Source of the DNA: Burkholderiales bacterium 70-64
GTDB taxonomy: Bacteria; Pseudomonadota; Gammaproteobacteria; Burkholderiales; Burkholderiaceae_E
DNA: 40,336 bases
NCBI GenBank assembly: GCA_001898645.1
Contig: MKUQ01000045.1
Coordinates: 1-40,336 of the forward strand
Reading direction: 5' to 3'
Shown here: in pieces, positions 24,616-33,554 of the stretch
How the letters are laid out: each line of letters begins with the position of its first letter
How positions within the stretch are numbered: position 1 is the first letter of the stretch
Translations under genes and position numbers: made by a program
Notes under the pieces: generated by a model
What the model saw: the letters and a program-made list of their open reading frames with translations, nothing else
Databases searched by the model: none
Told to the model about the DNA's origin: nothing

Positions 24616-26736
24616 TCAGTCGCCGGCCGGCGCCGCACCCTCGGACGGCTCGGCGCGCGGCACCACGAAGAAGCCCGCCGGCGCCTGGACGAAGCGGCTG
24701 CGCAGGCGGCCGAGCAGCGCCCGCTTGCCGGTGAACGCGATGCCACGCGCCTTCAGGGCCATCCACAGCGCCAGGGCGAAGCTCACCGACAGGTTGACCA
24801 GCCCGATCAGCGTCACGCCCAGCCCCGCCCAGGCAAGGCTCTGCCAGGGCAGGGCGAAGCCGTAGCCCACCAGGGCATAGCCGAGGTTGGCCGAGGAGAA
24901 CGCGATGTGGCGGATGTCGATCGGCAGCCCGAGGATGATGCCGACGGTACCGGCCGAGCCGAGCATGCAGCCGAAGAGGAAGTTGCCGGCCAGCCCGCCC
25001 AGGTGCCGCTCGAGGTAGTCGCCGATGCGCGCCGCCCTCTCGTCGCCCACGGTGCCGGCGAGCCAGCGCAGGCGCGCCACGCGCGCGCCCAGCCGCGCGA
25101 AGCTGGCCTTGTTGTCGAAGTAGCCCGAGATCACGCCCGACAGGAACAGGAAGACACCGGCCACGGCGGCGTGCGGAAGCGCCCAGCCGAGCGGGTCGAG
25201 GTCGTGCAGCAGGTGCTCGGCCTTGGCCCGATCGATGACCGGGGCGCCGGTCATGGCCGACAGGCCCCAGGCGAACGCCACCGCGGTGGGCAGCGCCACT
25301 GCCACGTTGCCGAGGATGGCGGCGAACTGCGTGCGCGCGACGGCGGCGATCAGGTCCACCAGCCGCTCCAGGTCGGCCGCGCGCGTCTGCCTCGCCTCGC
25401 CGAGGTAGCCGGCGATGGTCTGCGCGGTCATCGCCGGCTGCTTGGTCGCCACCGTCATGTGGAGCATGTAGATGATCACGAAGCCGATCCCGTAGATCAG
25501 GCTGTAGAGGAAGGCGTAGGCGGCCAGCGGCAGGCTCGCCGCACTGGTGAAGATCTTGATCAGCGCCATGGCGGCGATCAGCAGCCCGGCGCCCATGGCC
25601 GAGCGCCACATGCCGAAGTACTCGCCGCGGGAGCCGGCGATGTAGTGCTCGCCGGTGCGCGCGGCGTTGTCGGTGACCCGCAGCGCCAGCATCGACACGC
25701 CTTCGGAGACGTGCTGGCGCACGCTGTGACGCCGGTTCTCGGCGCGCAGCGACTGGCCGACCAGCGCGGACCATCCTTCGAGCGCCGCGCGGCGCCGCTC
25801 GCGGGCGCTGTCGTCGCCGGCGCGCAACCCGAGCAGCCGGGCCAGCGTGGCGATGCGCTGCAGGCTCTGCCCGGTGCGCCGCAGCAGGTAGGTCATGCGC
25901 AGGCTGGTGCCGGAGCGCAGCGAGGCGCGCCGCGCCCGCTGCAGCACCTCCTCGCACTGGTCGACCATCACCAGCAGCTCGGCCTCGTCCTCGAAGGCAG
26001 CGCCCGGGTCGGCCACGTGCGCCCGATAGCCGTCGGCGAAGTGCTGCGCCGCGCTCGCCAGGCTGCGGAAGCGCACCGCGTAGCCCGCGTACTCGGCGCC
26101 GAGCCGGCCGAACTCGGCCTCCACGTCGAGGCCGCCGACACGGTAGGCCACCACCAGCAGGGCCTCGAGCATCTGGTCGCGCACCGGCTCGATGAGCTGC
26201 AATACCGTGGCGACGTCGCCGCCCAGCACCTGCCACAGGCGCAGCGTGAGCTCCGGCGGGATCGCCTCCATCCAGCGCCAGTCGGCACGGTGGTGAAAGA
26301 CGCGCCCCACGGCGTGGCTGAGCTCCCGCTCGTCGGGCAGTTCCGGCAGCAGGCGGCCGGCAACGATGCGCCCGAGCTCGGTGAAGAAGCCGGTCGCCGG
26401 CAGGATGCCGCTGTCGGCGAAGAACGCCACCAGCCGCCGGGTGCCCAGCAGCGTCGCCAGGTGGCGGCGGACCTGCTCGGCACGTACAGGCTCCGATTCG
26501 AGCCGCGCCACCACTGCCTCGTAGCGGGCCTGGGCATCGGCCGGCGTTTCGCCGCGGCGCGGCCGGATGTAGTCGAACAGCGCGACGAACGGTGCGACCG
26601 GGTCGGTGATGCGGTCGTCGACGACGCCCGTCGAACCATCGGGCGGCGGCTCGGCGACCGGCCCGGCGAAGGCATCGAGCGCCCGCTCCAGCGCTACGCC
26701 GGACGCCTCGGTGGAAGTTGCAGCGGCTCCTGCCAT
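24616..26736 (-). CDS. Gcr-type membrane protein ('site-specific recombinase' family)
   Basis: This 706-residue protein matches the family annotated as site-specific recombinase (PF10136, Gcr) known from Neisseria and Burkholderiales. Start is ATG 26736 (MAGAAATSTEASGVALERAL); the frame is open further up but into the divergent flavin reductase gene. The first 370 residues are soluble and helical (for example LFDYIRPRRGETPADAQARYEAVVARLE and RLVAFFADSGILPATGFFTELGRI). The rest contains about six to seven hydrophobic segments, e.g. LLIAAMALIKIF, FLYSLIYGIGFVIIYML and VAGVFLFLSGVISGYF. The recombinase name is historical; the sequence shows no tyrosine- or serine-recombinase motif, and a membrane role is more likely. 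It lies 186 bp upstream of icmF on the same strand. Confidence 0.82.
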   Translation of the reverse strand: MAGAAATSTEASGVALERALDAFAGPVAEPPPDGSTGVVDDRITDPVAPFVALFDYIRPRRGETPADAQARYEAVVARLESEPVRAEQVRRHLATLLGTRRLVAFFADSGILPATGFFTELGRIVAGRLLPELPDERELSHAVGRVFHHRADWRWMEAIPPELTLRLWQVLGGDVATVLQLIEPVRDQMLEALLVVAYRVGGLDVEAEFGRLGAEYAGYAVRFRSLASAAQHFADGYRAHVADPGAAFEDEAELLVMVDQCEEVLQRARRASLRSGTSLRMTYLLRRTGQSLQRIATLARLLGLRAGDDSARERRRAALEGWSALVGQSLRAENRRHSVRQHVSEGVSMLALRVTDNAARTGEHYIAGSRGEYFGMWRSAMGAGLLIAAMALIKIFTSAASLPLAAYAFLYSLIYGIGFVIIYMLHMTVATKQPAMTAQTIAGYLGEARQTRAADLERLVDLIAAVARTQFAAILGNVAVALPTAVAFAWGLSAMTGAPVIDRAKAEHLLHDLDPLGWALPHAAVAGVFLFLSGVISGYFDNKASFARLGARVARLRWLAGTVGDERAARIGDYLERHLGGLAGNFLFGCMLGSAGTVGIILGLPIDIRHIAFSSANLGYALVGYGFALPWQSLAWAGLGVTLIGLVNLSVSFALALWMALKARGIAFTGKRALLGRLRSRFVQAPAGFFVVPRAEPSEGAAPAGD

Positions 26737-26818
26737 GACCGATGGGGCGGGCGCGCCTTGGGCGCGATGCTCGATTATCGCGGGTTTTCGGATAGCATCG
26801 CCCGAAACCGGATCCTCG

Positions 26819-27316
26819 ATGCAAGCGCCTCCGACCATCGACACGCGTGCCCTGCGGCGCGCCCTCGGCTGTTTCCCGACCGGCGTCACGATCGTCACCA
26901 CGCTCGGTGCCGACGGCGCCTTCGTCGGGCTCACCGTCAACTCGTTCAACTCGCTGTCGCTCGATCCGCCGCTGATCCTGTGGTCGCTGTCCACGCACAG
27001 CACCAGCCTGCGCGCCTTCGAATCCGCCGAGCACTTCGCGGTCAACATCCTGGCCGACGACCAGGCGGCGATCTCGCGCCGCTTCGCGCTTCGCGGCCCC
27101 AACAAGTTCCACGAGGTGGCAGTGCACGCCGGCCTGGGCGGAGTGCCGCTGATCGAGGGCTGTGCCGCGTACATCGAATGCCGCGCGCATTCCTCGATGC
27201 CCGCCGGAGACCACGTGCTGTTCGTCGGACGCGTCGAACGCGTGCGCACCAGCGGCCGCGCGCCCCTGGTCTATATCGGCGGCCGCTACCATGGAGCCGG
27301 CATCGAGCTGGCCTGA
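26819..27316 (+). CDS. Flavin reductase-like protein (FMN-binding split barrel)
   Basis: This 165-residue protein starts at ATG 26819 (MQAPPTIDTRALRRALGCFPTGVTIVTT). It has the flavin-reductase fold: FPTGVTIVTTLGADG, FVGLTVNSFNSLSLDPPLILWSL (the FMN phosphate-binding loop), AEHFAVNILADDQAAIS, and the C-terminal HVLFVGRVERV with PLVYIGGRYH. Such proteins reduce FMN or FAD with NAD(P)H and pass it to a partner monooxygenase. The next gene, 30 bp downstream, encodes an acyl-CoA-dehydrogenase-fold protein, so the two may form a two-component flavin monooxygenase. It is divergent from the Gcr-type gene. Confidence 0.88.
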   Translation: MQAPPTIDTRALRRALGCFPTGVTIVTTLGADGAFVGLTVNSFNSLSLDPPLILWSLSTHSTSLRAFESAEHFAVNILADDQAAISRRFALRGPNKFHEVAVHAGLGGVPLIEGCAAYIECRAHSSMPAGDHVLFVGRVERVRTSGRAPLVYIGGRYHGAGIELA

Positions 27317-27346
27317 ACGCTGCGAATGCCGTGCGGGAGGTGACCC

Positions 27347-28636
27347 ATGCCCGTCGATCTTTCGTCCGTGCCCGGCGCTGCCGGTGAACCGCAGGCGCAG
27401 TACGCGCCGCCCCCGATCGTCGGCGAGGGTTACCCTCTCACCGACCGCCAGGCCGAGCTGCTCGCCCTGGCCGCGGACCTCGGGCGCGAGAAGTTCGGCC
27501 CACGCGCGGCCCGCTACGACCGCGAGGCGAGCTTCCCCTTCGAGAGCTTCGAAGACCTGCGCAGCGCCGGCCTGCTCGGGCTGTGCGTGCCGCAGCGTTA
27601 CGGCGGGTTGGGCGCCGACTACGCCACCTACATGATCCTCGACGCCGAGATCGGCCGTCACTGCGGCGCCACGGCGCTCACCTGGAACATGCACGTGTGC
27701 CCGACGCTGTGGAGCGGCACGCTGTGCGACGACCTCGACATGACGGTCGAGCAGCGCGCGGAGCACGAACGGCATCGCAGCCTGCACTTCGAGCGCATCG
27801 TGAAGGAAGGCAAGGTCTACGCGCAGCCGTTCTCGGAGGGAGGCGCGGCGGCCGCCGGCAAGGCGCCGTTCGGCACGCTGGCCGACAAGGTCGAGGGCGG
27901 CTGGCTGCTCAACGGACGCAAGATCTTCGCCTCGCTGTCGGGCGCGGCCGACTACTACGGCGTGCTGTGCACCGAGAACAAACCCGACCGCAGCGTGCGC
28001 GACACCCTGTACATGGCGGTGCCGAGCGACGCGCCGGGCTTCTCGATCGCCGGCGAGTGGGACCCCATGGGCATGCGCGGCACGGTCTCGCGCACGCTGA
28101 TCATGAAGGACGTGTTCGTGCCCGACGAGGCGCAGCTGATGCCGCGCGGCCTGTACTTCCAGGCTGCCAACCGCTGGCCGCACATGTTCACCACGCTGTC
28201 GGCCACCTATATGGGCCTCGCCCAGGCGGCCTACGACTTCACCATCCGGTACCTGCGCGGCGAGGTGCCGGGCGCGCCGCCCGTGAAGCGGCGCATGTAC
28301 CCCACCAAGCAGATCGCCGTGGCGCAAATGCACGTCCAGCTTGAGCAGGCGCGCGCCCTGTTCCTGCGCACCATCGGCGAGGCGAAGATCGATCCGTCGA
28401 AGAACGAGCGGCTGCGCGCGTACGCATCGCACTACACGGTGATGGAGTACGCCAACGAGATCGCGCGGCTGGCGATCCGGACCTGCGGCGGCCAATCGAT
28501 ACTGAGATCGCTGCCGCTCGAGCGCATCTACCGCGACAGCCGCTGCGGCGCGCTGATGCTGCCCTGGACCGCCGAGCTGTGCCTCGACCGCATCGGCCGG
28601 GAGGCCCTCTATGAATACGGCGAAGCCGACGACTGA
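27347..28636 (+). CDS. Acyl-CoA dehydrogenase-fold flavoprotein without the usual catalytic Glu
   Basis: This 429-residue protein starts at ATG 27347 with GGGAGG 6 bp upstream. The acyl-CoA dehydrogenase fold is clear: N-terminal helices (LTDRQAELLALAADLGREKF), VPQRYGGLGADY at about 81-92, AQPFSEGGAA in the flavin-binding barrel (159-168), GWLLNGRKIFAS (185-196), FVPDE and the C-terminal helical domain with IRTCGGQSI. In ordinary members a YEGTSEI-like segment near the C-terminus supplies the catalytic glutamate; here that segment reads MLPWTAEL (404-411), so the base is replaced by proline. This fits a different chemistry, such as flavin-dependent monooxygenation with the upstream reductase. 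The substrate is unknown. It ends 14 bp from the convergent RHS gene. Confidence 0.87.
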   Translation: MPVDLSSVPGAAGEPQAQYAPPPIVGEGYPLTDRQAELLALAADLGREKFGPRAARYDREASFPFESFEDLRSAGLLGLCVPQRYGGLGADYATYMILDAEIGRHCGATALTWNMHVCPTLWSGTLCDDLDMTVEQRAEHERHRSLHFERIVKEGKVYAQPFSEGGAAAAGKAPFGTLADKVEGGWLLNGRKIFASLSGAADYYGVLCTENKPDRSVRDTLYMAVPSDAPGFSIAGEWDPMGMRGTVSRTLIMKDVFVPDEAQLMPRGLYFQAANRWPHMFTTLSATYMGLAQAAYDFTIRYLRGEVPGAPPVKRRMYPTKQIAVAQMHVQLEQARALFLRTIGEAKIDPSKNERLRAYASHYTVMEYANEIARLAIRTCGGQSILRSLPLERIYRDSRCGALMLPWTAELCLDRIGREALYEYGEADD

Positions 28637-28650
28637 ACGCGCAGTGATTC

Positions 28651-31600
28651 TCACAGGCGGATCTCCAGCCCGTACACCGACTTCAGCCACGCGGCGTAGG
28701 CCTTCATGTCGACCGCGCCGACGATCGAGGGCAGGCCCGGCGCGTCGAGCAGCCGGCGCAGGTAGGTCTCGATATAGGCACGCGTATCGGACCAGCTCAT
28801 CCCGGGATACGACGCGCCGCGCTGCGTGGTCTGCTGCGCGATGCGGCCGCTGTCATCGCGCCGGTTCACCTTGCGGTCGCCCGCGCCGACGTAGTTGCGG
28901 TCGTGCAGCAGCGGCGAGGCGACCCGCTGCGACTCCTGCGGCAGATCGCGCACGGGCAGGCCCATCGCCTGCGCCATCTTCACCATCCACGCCAGCGTGA
29001 CGTCGGACAGGTCGCCTTCGCTGTTGCCGCCGCCGATGTCGGAGTGGTCGCCGATGAAGCCGCGCTCGACGACCCAGCTGCCGCCGCCGAGCGCCGACTC
29101 GAGCGGAAAGAACGGCCGGTGCTCGTTCAGCGCCACCGCATGGAAGGTGGCCCTCACCGCGGAGGGAATGGCGAGCTTCCAGCTCGAATTGTCGCGCCCG
29201 AGCGGCCCGAACTGGGCGACCGTGTCCCACAGGCCGAGGAAGCGCAGGTCGACGCAGATGCCGCGGGAGGAATAGTAGTTGCTGTCGATCAGATCGGAGA
29301 TCCGGTTGACGAAATCGCGCGCCATGGCCGCGCCACGCGAGAAGCCGACCACGTCGATCGGTACCGTCTTGCCCGCCCAACTGGCGTCGAGAAAGTGGTC
29401 CAGCGTACCGAGCATCCAGTCGACGCGCGCCCTCGCGCTGTTCGCATCGAGCAGGTCACGGGTGCTGCCGGGGACGCCGCTGGCCGCGTCGGGGCTCCCC
29501 ACGCCGGCCGTGTACCACTTGTACGGGTCGTCGTATTGCTCGAAGAACTTGCGGACGTTGGAGATGTCCTGGCGCCCCTGGCGTGTGGCGCCATTGCCGG
29601 TGCCGTCGAAGGCGAAGAGGATCAGCCCCAGCGGATCGGCGGCGACCAGGGGGTTGCCGTCGGCATAGACGAACGGATTCAGCCCCGCCGAGAGGCCGAG
29701 CGGATCGGGCTCGAGATAGCGCCCCGCATCGGGGTCGTAGGTGCGCAGCAGGTTGTCGTGCAGGCCCGTTTCCGGGTCGTGATACTGCCCGGGTAGCCGC
29801 AGCGGCTGATCGAAGGCGCCCCACTCGCGGGCAAGACGCCCGTAGGCATCCCAGTCACCCTGCCACACCACGCCGCCCGCCTCATCGGTTACCGCCACGG
29901 GCGTGCCCAGGTGATCCCCGTGTATCCACGTCAACCGGCCGGCCTGCTCCGCCTCGGGACGACGGTCGAGAATCGCAACGACGCGTCCGTCCCAGTAGAG
30001 GAACTGGCGCAACAACCTGCCGTCGGCATCGGTCTCAGCGGCCAGCCGGTGGTCGTGGTACAGGAAACCTCGCTTCCCCGCCTGCCCTGACTTCACCACG
30101 CGCTCGCCGAGCGCGTCGTAACGGAAGCGCACCACCGTCTGCTCGTCGCGCGCCTCGACCAGGCGCTGCTGTGCGCCGTAGCGCAACTCGAACCTGCCGC
30201 GGCGTAGCGGCCGACCCTGTGCATCCCGCGCGACGACATCGGCCCTCCAGTCGCTGCCGTCACGCCGGTGCGCGACCGGCCGATCGCCCACGGGGTCATA
30301 GGCAAAGTATTCGACATGCTCGGACACGCCATGCGGCCGGTTCGTCGCGAGCGTCTCACTGACGCTGCCCGCATGGCGTTCGCGCGCGATCAGCCGCCCG
30401 AACCGATCGTAGGCGTAGCGGTCCTCGCCGAATTCGTGGGAGACGGAGACCGGCAGCCCGCTGGGATGCCAGCGAAAGCGCCGGAAAGGCGGCCTCGCGA
30501 ATGCCGCGCCGGCGGCGCCGGGCACGGCCTGCCGCGATGATCCTTCCTTTGCCCGTGCGGATCCCGGAACCCGTTCCCATGACATGACCAGAGGAAGGCC
30601 CGATGCATCGTCGCGGCGCTCGAAGCGGATGCCGTTGCCGAGTTGCATCCTCTCGATCTGCGGTTCGGACCGGTCGACCCGATCGACGATCCACCGCGTC
30701 CCTTTCGCCCCGACCTCCATCAGGCCGAGGCGCGCCGGGCGACCCTGTGCATCGTAGTCGTAGGCCAGGCGCGAACCATCCGGGAGCCGGTGGACGGACA
30801 GACGTCCGGACGAGTCGTATTCGAAGGCTTGGCGGTAGACATGCGCCTCGCGCTCATGCACCAGCTCGACGAGGCGACCCTGATCGTCGTGCCTGGCCGC
30901 CGAGCGCTGCTCGGGATGATCGATTCCCACCAGACGCGCTCCCTCGTAGGCGAAGCGCGTCTCGATGCGCTCGTCGCCCGCGATCTGCTCGCGCAGTACG
31001 ATGCGCCCCACCGAGTCGTGCCGGCGCACGTCCAGGCTCCCGTCGCCGTACTCGATGCTCGCCAGGCGGCCGAGCTCATCGTACCGATGCCTGCGCGCTC
31101 CGGTATGCGAGGAGCGGATCTCGACCACCCTGCCGAAGTCGTCCTGCACCTGCTCCGTGCGCCGTCCTGCCGCATCGACGATCGTCTGCCCACCGAGACG
31201 GGCATGTGCCAGCGCAACCGGCAATGCCCGCCGCTCGGAGTAGCGGGTCGATGCGGCAGCCGCCCCCCGTGCATCGGCCGAAAGCGGTATCCGTTGCTGC
31301 CAGCCATGGTTCGACGCGACTTCGACGCCGGCCGTCGACAAGGTGATCGACCAGCGTTCTCCATCGGACCAGTCAACGGCTCGCGGGCGACCCGCTACGT
31401 CGTATTCGAAGTGCACCGTCACGCCTCGAATGCTGCTCGATGCCAGCCGCCAGGCGGCGTCGAAGGCGCGCATGCGCGTCGTGCCATCGGGGAGCCGTTC
31501 GGAGATCGCGCGCCCGATCGCATCGCGCTTGATTTCATGTAGGAGCTGGGCACCGTTGCCGATCAGCACCAGCCGGCGCTGGCCGTCGTGCACGAAAGTG

Positions 31601-33429
31601 CTGCGCATGCCGCGGTTCGCACCTCCCTCGCGCGCCACCGACACCAGCCGCCCCGCCGCCGCACCCGAAGTCGAGTACTGGAAGGTCATCGCCGCCTCGA
31701 TCGGCTCGGCACCATTGGGGCCCGGCGCGAAGCCGGAAGCGGCGATGCGCGCCAGTCGCCCGGCCGGGGTGTAATGCATCGACACTCGCAGGGTCCGGCC
31801 TGGCACCACGCTCGGCCGCTCGATCTGCGCCGGCCCGGTCAACGGGTCGGCATCGGCGTAGGTCAGGCGCTCGACCCACTGCGTGCGTCCCGCCTCGTCG
31901 ACCATGCGCCGCTCGGCGACGCGCCCAAGCGCGTCGTAGCGCGTGCGCAGGCGGCCGAAGGCGGTCGTGCGGCCGCTGCGATCGAGCTCGACGTGCAGGC
32001 CCATGGGCGGGCATTCCTCGCAGCCGTCGCCGTCGGAGGCGGTCAGCGCCGGACCGTGGCGCAGGCCGCTGTCGATCCAGCGAAAGCGGCTCGTGCGCGT
32101 GCCGCTGGTCACCACGGTGAGGCCCGGTTGCCCGGCCTTGCGCGGCGCGGCATAGGCGAAGCGCAGGGCCTGGGCTTCGCTGCGGCCGAGCGCCCGCGAG
32201 ACGCTCACGCGCAGCGCATCGTCGTACTCGTAGCGGCTGCGCCGGCCGTCGGTATCGGTGATGCCGGTGAGCAGGTGGAAGGCGCGCGGATCGTCGTAGT
32301 GGTAGCGCTGCGTGCGCCCATCGGGATAGCGCACACCGGCCAGCTGGCCGTGGGCGTCGTACTCGTAGCCGATGCGCTGGCCATCGGGCAGGCGCAGGGC
32401 GGTCAGGCGCGCGCCGGCGTATTCGAACCCGAACGCGCGGCCTGCCGCATCGATCGTCTCGAGCAGGCGGCCCGTCTCGTCGCGGCGCAGCCGGATGGTG
32501 TCGAGGTCGGCGGACACGATGGCCGCAAGCCGGCCCTCGGCATCGAACAGCAGCCGGCGTCCTCCGGGCCAGCGCCAGGTGTATGCCGCATCGGCATCGG
32601 TGCGGCGCTCGTCGAGCAGGCCGTCGGCGAGGTTGCCGGTGGCGTACGTACGCACCGGCGGCACCACGCCCTCGCGCGGCCCGCCCGCGACGGCAGCGCG
32701 CGATGATTGCGCGGGCGCCCGGAACACCAGGCGCCGGCCGTCGGCCTGCACCACCTGGAGCTCGATGCGGCCGTCGCGCACGATGCGCGCCAGGCGGGTA
32801 TCGAAGCTGTGGCTCCAGCCGCGCCCGAGCGAGAGCGCGAAGTCGCTGCGGCTGTTGTAGTGGCGCGCGAGCAGCATCACGATGGAGTCATCGGCCGGCA
32901 GGCCGAACGCAACCGCCAGCCCGTCGGGCGACAGCGCGCTCGATTCCAGGTGCGGCAGCACGACGTCGACCTGGCGCTGGTACTTGTTGCCGGTGGCCAC
33001 GTCGACCGGATTGCCCGCCGAGCGATCGGCGCCCGCGGCGGGCAGGCTGGCCGGCTCGTCGCCGCCGGCGGGCCCTCGTGCCTGCACGGGATTCGAGCGC
33101 GCGGCGTCGCAGGGGGAAGGCGGCGGCCCCGACGCCCCGCCCGCGAGCTGCGCGACGAATGCGTCGATGCCGTTGCCGCCGACCCCCGGCCCGATCGCGC
33201 CCCCGATCGACGAGGGCGTGCCGGAAAAGGCACCGGGCGCGCCGCCCGCCGGCGTGCACATGGCGGGCGGCGCCGCGAACGCCGGGGGCGACGACAGCCC
33301 GGCGAGCACGATGGTGAGCAGGACGACGATCGAGAGCGCGGCCGCCGGCAGCAGGACCGCGACCGCGGCGAAGCGCGAGCGCCGCATACGGGCGCAAGGC
33401 CAAGAGCGAGGAAGCGATCGGCAAGACAT
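28651..33429 (-). CDS. Secreted RHS/YD-repeat protein with C-terminal DUF2235 lipase-like domain
   Basis: This 1592-residue protein has an N-terminal basic stretch and hydrophobic segment ending in AFA-AP, a probable signal peptide or anchor (ATG 33387, 14 codons later, is an alternative start). A disordered Gly/Pro-rich region follows, then NPVDVATGNKYQ at the start of an RHS region, many YD-type repeats (GRRSRYEYDDALR, YDAHGQLAGVRYPDG, YDELGRLASIEYGDG) and the conserved end RYLEPDPLGLSAGLNPFVYADGNP. From about residue 1270 the C-terminal domain is DUF2235-like: FAFDGTGN, the nucleophile elbow GFSRG (S1364), LWDTV (D1402) and GDHSDIGGG (H1462) give a plausible Ser-Asp-His triad, as in Tle-type phospholipase effectors. 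It is probably a polymorphic toxin. No PAAR domain and no adjacent immunity gene are seen. Confidence 0.88.
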   Translation of the reverse strand: MSCRSLPRSWPCARMRRSRFAAVAVLLPAAALSIVVLLTIVLAGLSSPPAFAAPPAMCTPAGGAPGAFSGTPSSIGGAIGPGVGGNGIDAFVAQLAGGASGPPPSPCDAARSNPVQARGPAGGDEPASLPAAGADRSAGNPVDVATGNKYQRQVDVVLPHLESSALSPDGLAVAFGLPADDSIVMLLARHYNSRSDFALSLGRGWSHSFDTRLARIVRDGRIELQVVQADGRRLVFRAPAQSSRAAVAGGPREGVVPPVRTYATGNLADGLLDERRTDADAAYTWRWPGGRRLLFDAEGRLAAIVSADLDTIRLRRDETGRLLETIDAAGRAFGFEYAGARLTALRLPDGQRIGYEYDAHGQLAGVRYPDGRTQRYHYDDPRAFHLLTGITDTDGRRSRYEYDDALRVSVSRALGRSEAQALRFAYAAPRKAGQPGLTVVTSGTRTSRFRWIDSGLRHGPALTASDGDGCEECPPMGLHVELDRSGRTTAFGRLRTRYDALGRVAERRMVDEAGRTQWVERLTYADADPLTGPAQIERPSVVPGRTLRVSMHYTPAGRLARIAASGFAPGPNGAEPIEAAMTFQYSTSGAAAGRLVSVAREGGANRGMRSTFVHDGQRRLVLIGNGAQLLHEIKRDAIGRAISERLPDGTTRMRAFDAAWRLASSSIRGVTVHFEYDVAGRPRAVDWSDGERWSITLSTAGVEVASNHGWQQRIPLSADARGAAAASTRYSERRALPVALAHARLGGQTIVDAAGRRTEQVQDDFGRVVEIRSSHTGARRHRYDELGRLASIEYGDGSLDVRRHDSVGRIVLREQIAGDERIETRFAYEGARLVGIDHPEQRSAARHDDQGRLVELVHEREAHVYRQAFEYDSSGRLSVHRLPDGSRLAYDYDAQGRPARLGLMEVGAKGTRWIVDRVDRSEPQIERMQLGNGIRFERRDDASGLPLVMSWERVPGSARAKEGSSRQAVPGAAGAAFARPPFRRFRWHPSGLPVSVSHEFGEDRYAYDRFGRLIARERHAGSVSETLATNRPHGVSEHVEYFAYDPVGDRPVAHRRDGSDWRADVVARDAQGRPLRRGRFELRYGAQQRLVEARDEQTVVRFRYDALGERVVKSGQAGKRGFLYHDHRLAAETDADGRLLRQFLYWDGRVVAILDRRPEAEQAGRLTWIHGDHLGTPVAVTDEAGGVVWQGDWDAYGRLAREWGAFDQPLRLPGQYHDPETGLHDNLLRTYDPDAGRYLEPDPLGLSAGLNPFVYADGNPLVAADPLGLILFAFDGTGNGATRQGRQDISNVRKFFEQYDDPYKWYTAGVGSPDAASGVPGSTRDLLDANSARARVDWMLGTLDHFLDASWAGKTVPIDVVGFSRGAAMARDFVNRISDLIDSNYYSSRGICVDLRFLGLWDTVAQFGPLGRDNSSWKLAIPSAVRATFHAVALNEHRPFFPLESALGGGSWVVERGFIGDHSDIGGGNSEGDLSDVTLAWMVKMAQAMGLPVRDLPQESQRVASPLLHDRNYVGAGDRKVNRRDDSGRIAQQTTQRGASYPGMSWSDTRAYIETYLRRLLDAPGLPSIVGAVDMKAYAAWLKSVYGLEIRL

Positions 33430-33554
33430 GCGCCCAAGCTATCGGCGCCGGTGCGCGGCCGCAATCGAGCAAACGGCCTAGGACGCGTTGGTACTCCGAT
33501 CGTCTTAGCCCCACGACGGGCGAGGATCACCCGCCGGCGCGCTATGCTTGATGC

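Noticed and set aside
24616-26736. Gcr-type protein as a DNA recombinase marking a mobile element
   Set aside because: The name is historical. The protein has multiple membrane segments and no recombinase active-site motif, and the context is housekeeping.
26737-28690. Minus-strand open frame extending upstream of the Gcr-type gene
   Set aside because: It runs antisense through the flavin reductase and acyl-CoA-dehydrogenase-fold genes; the conserved Gcr-type sequence begins at ATG 26736.
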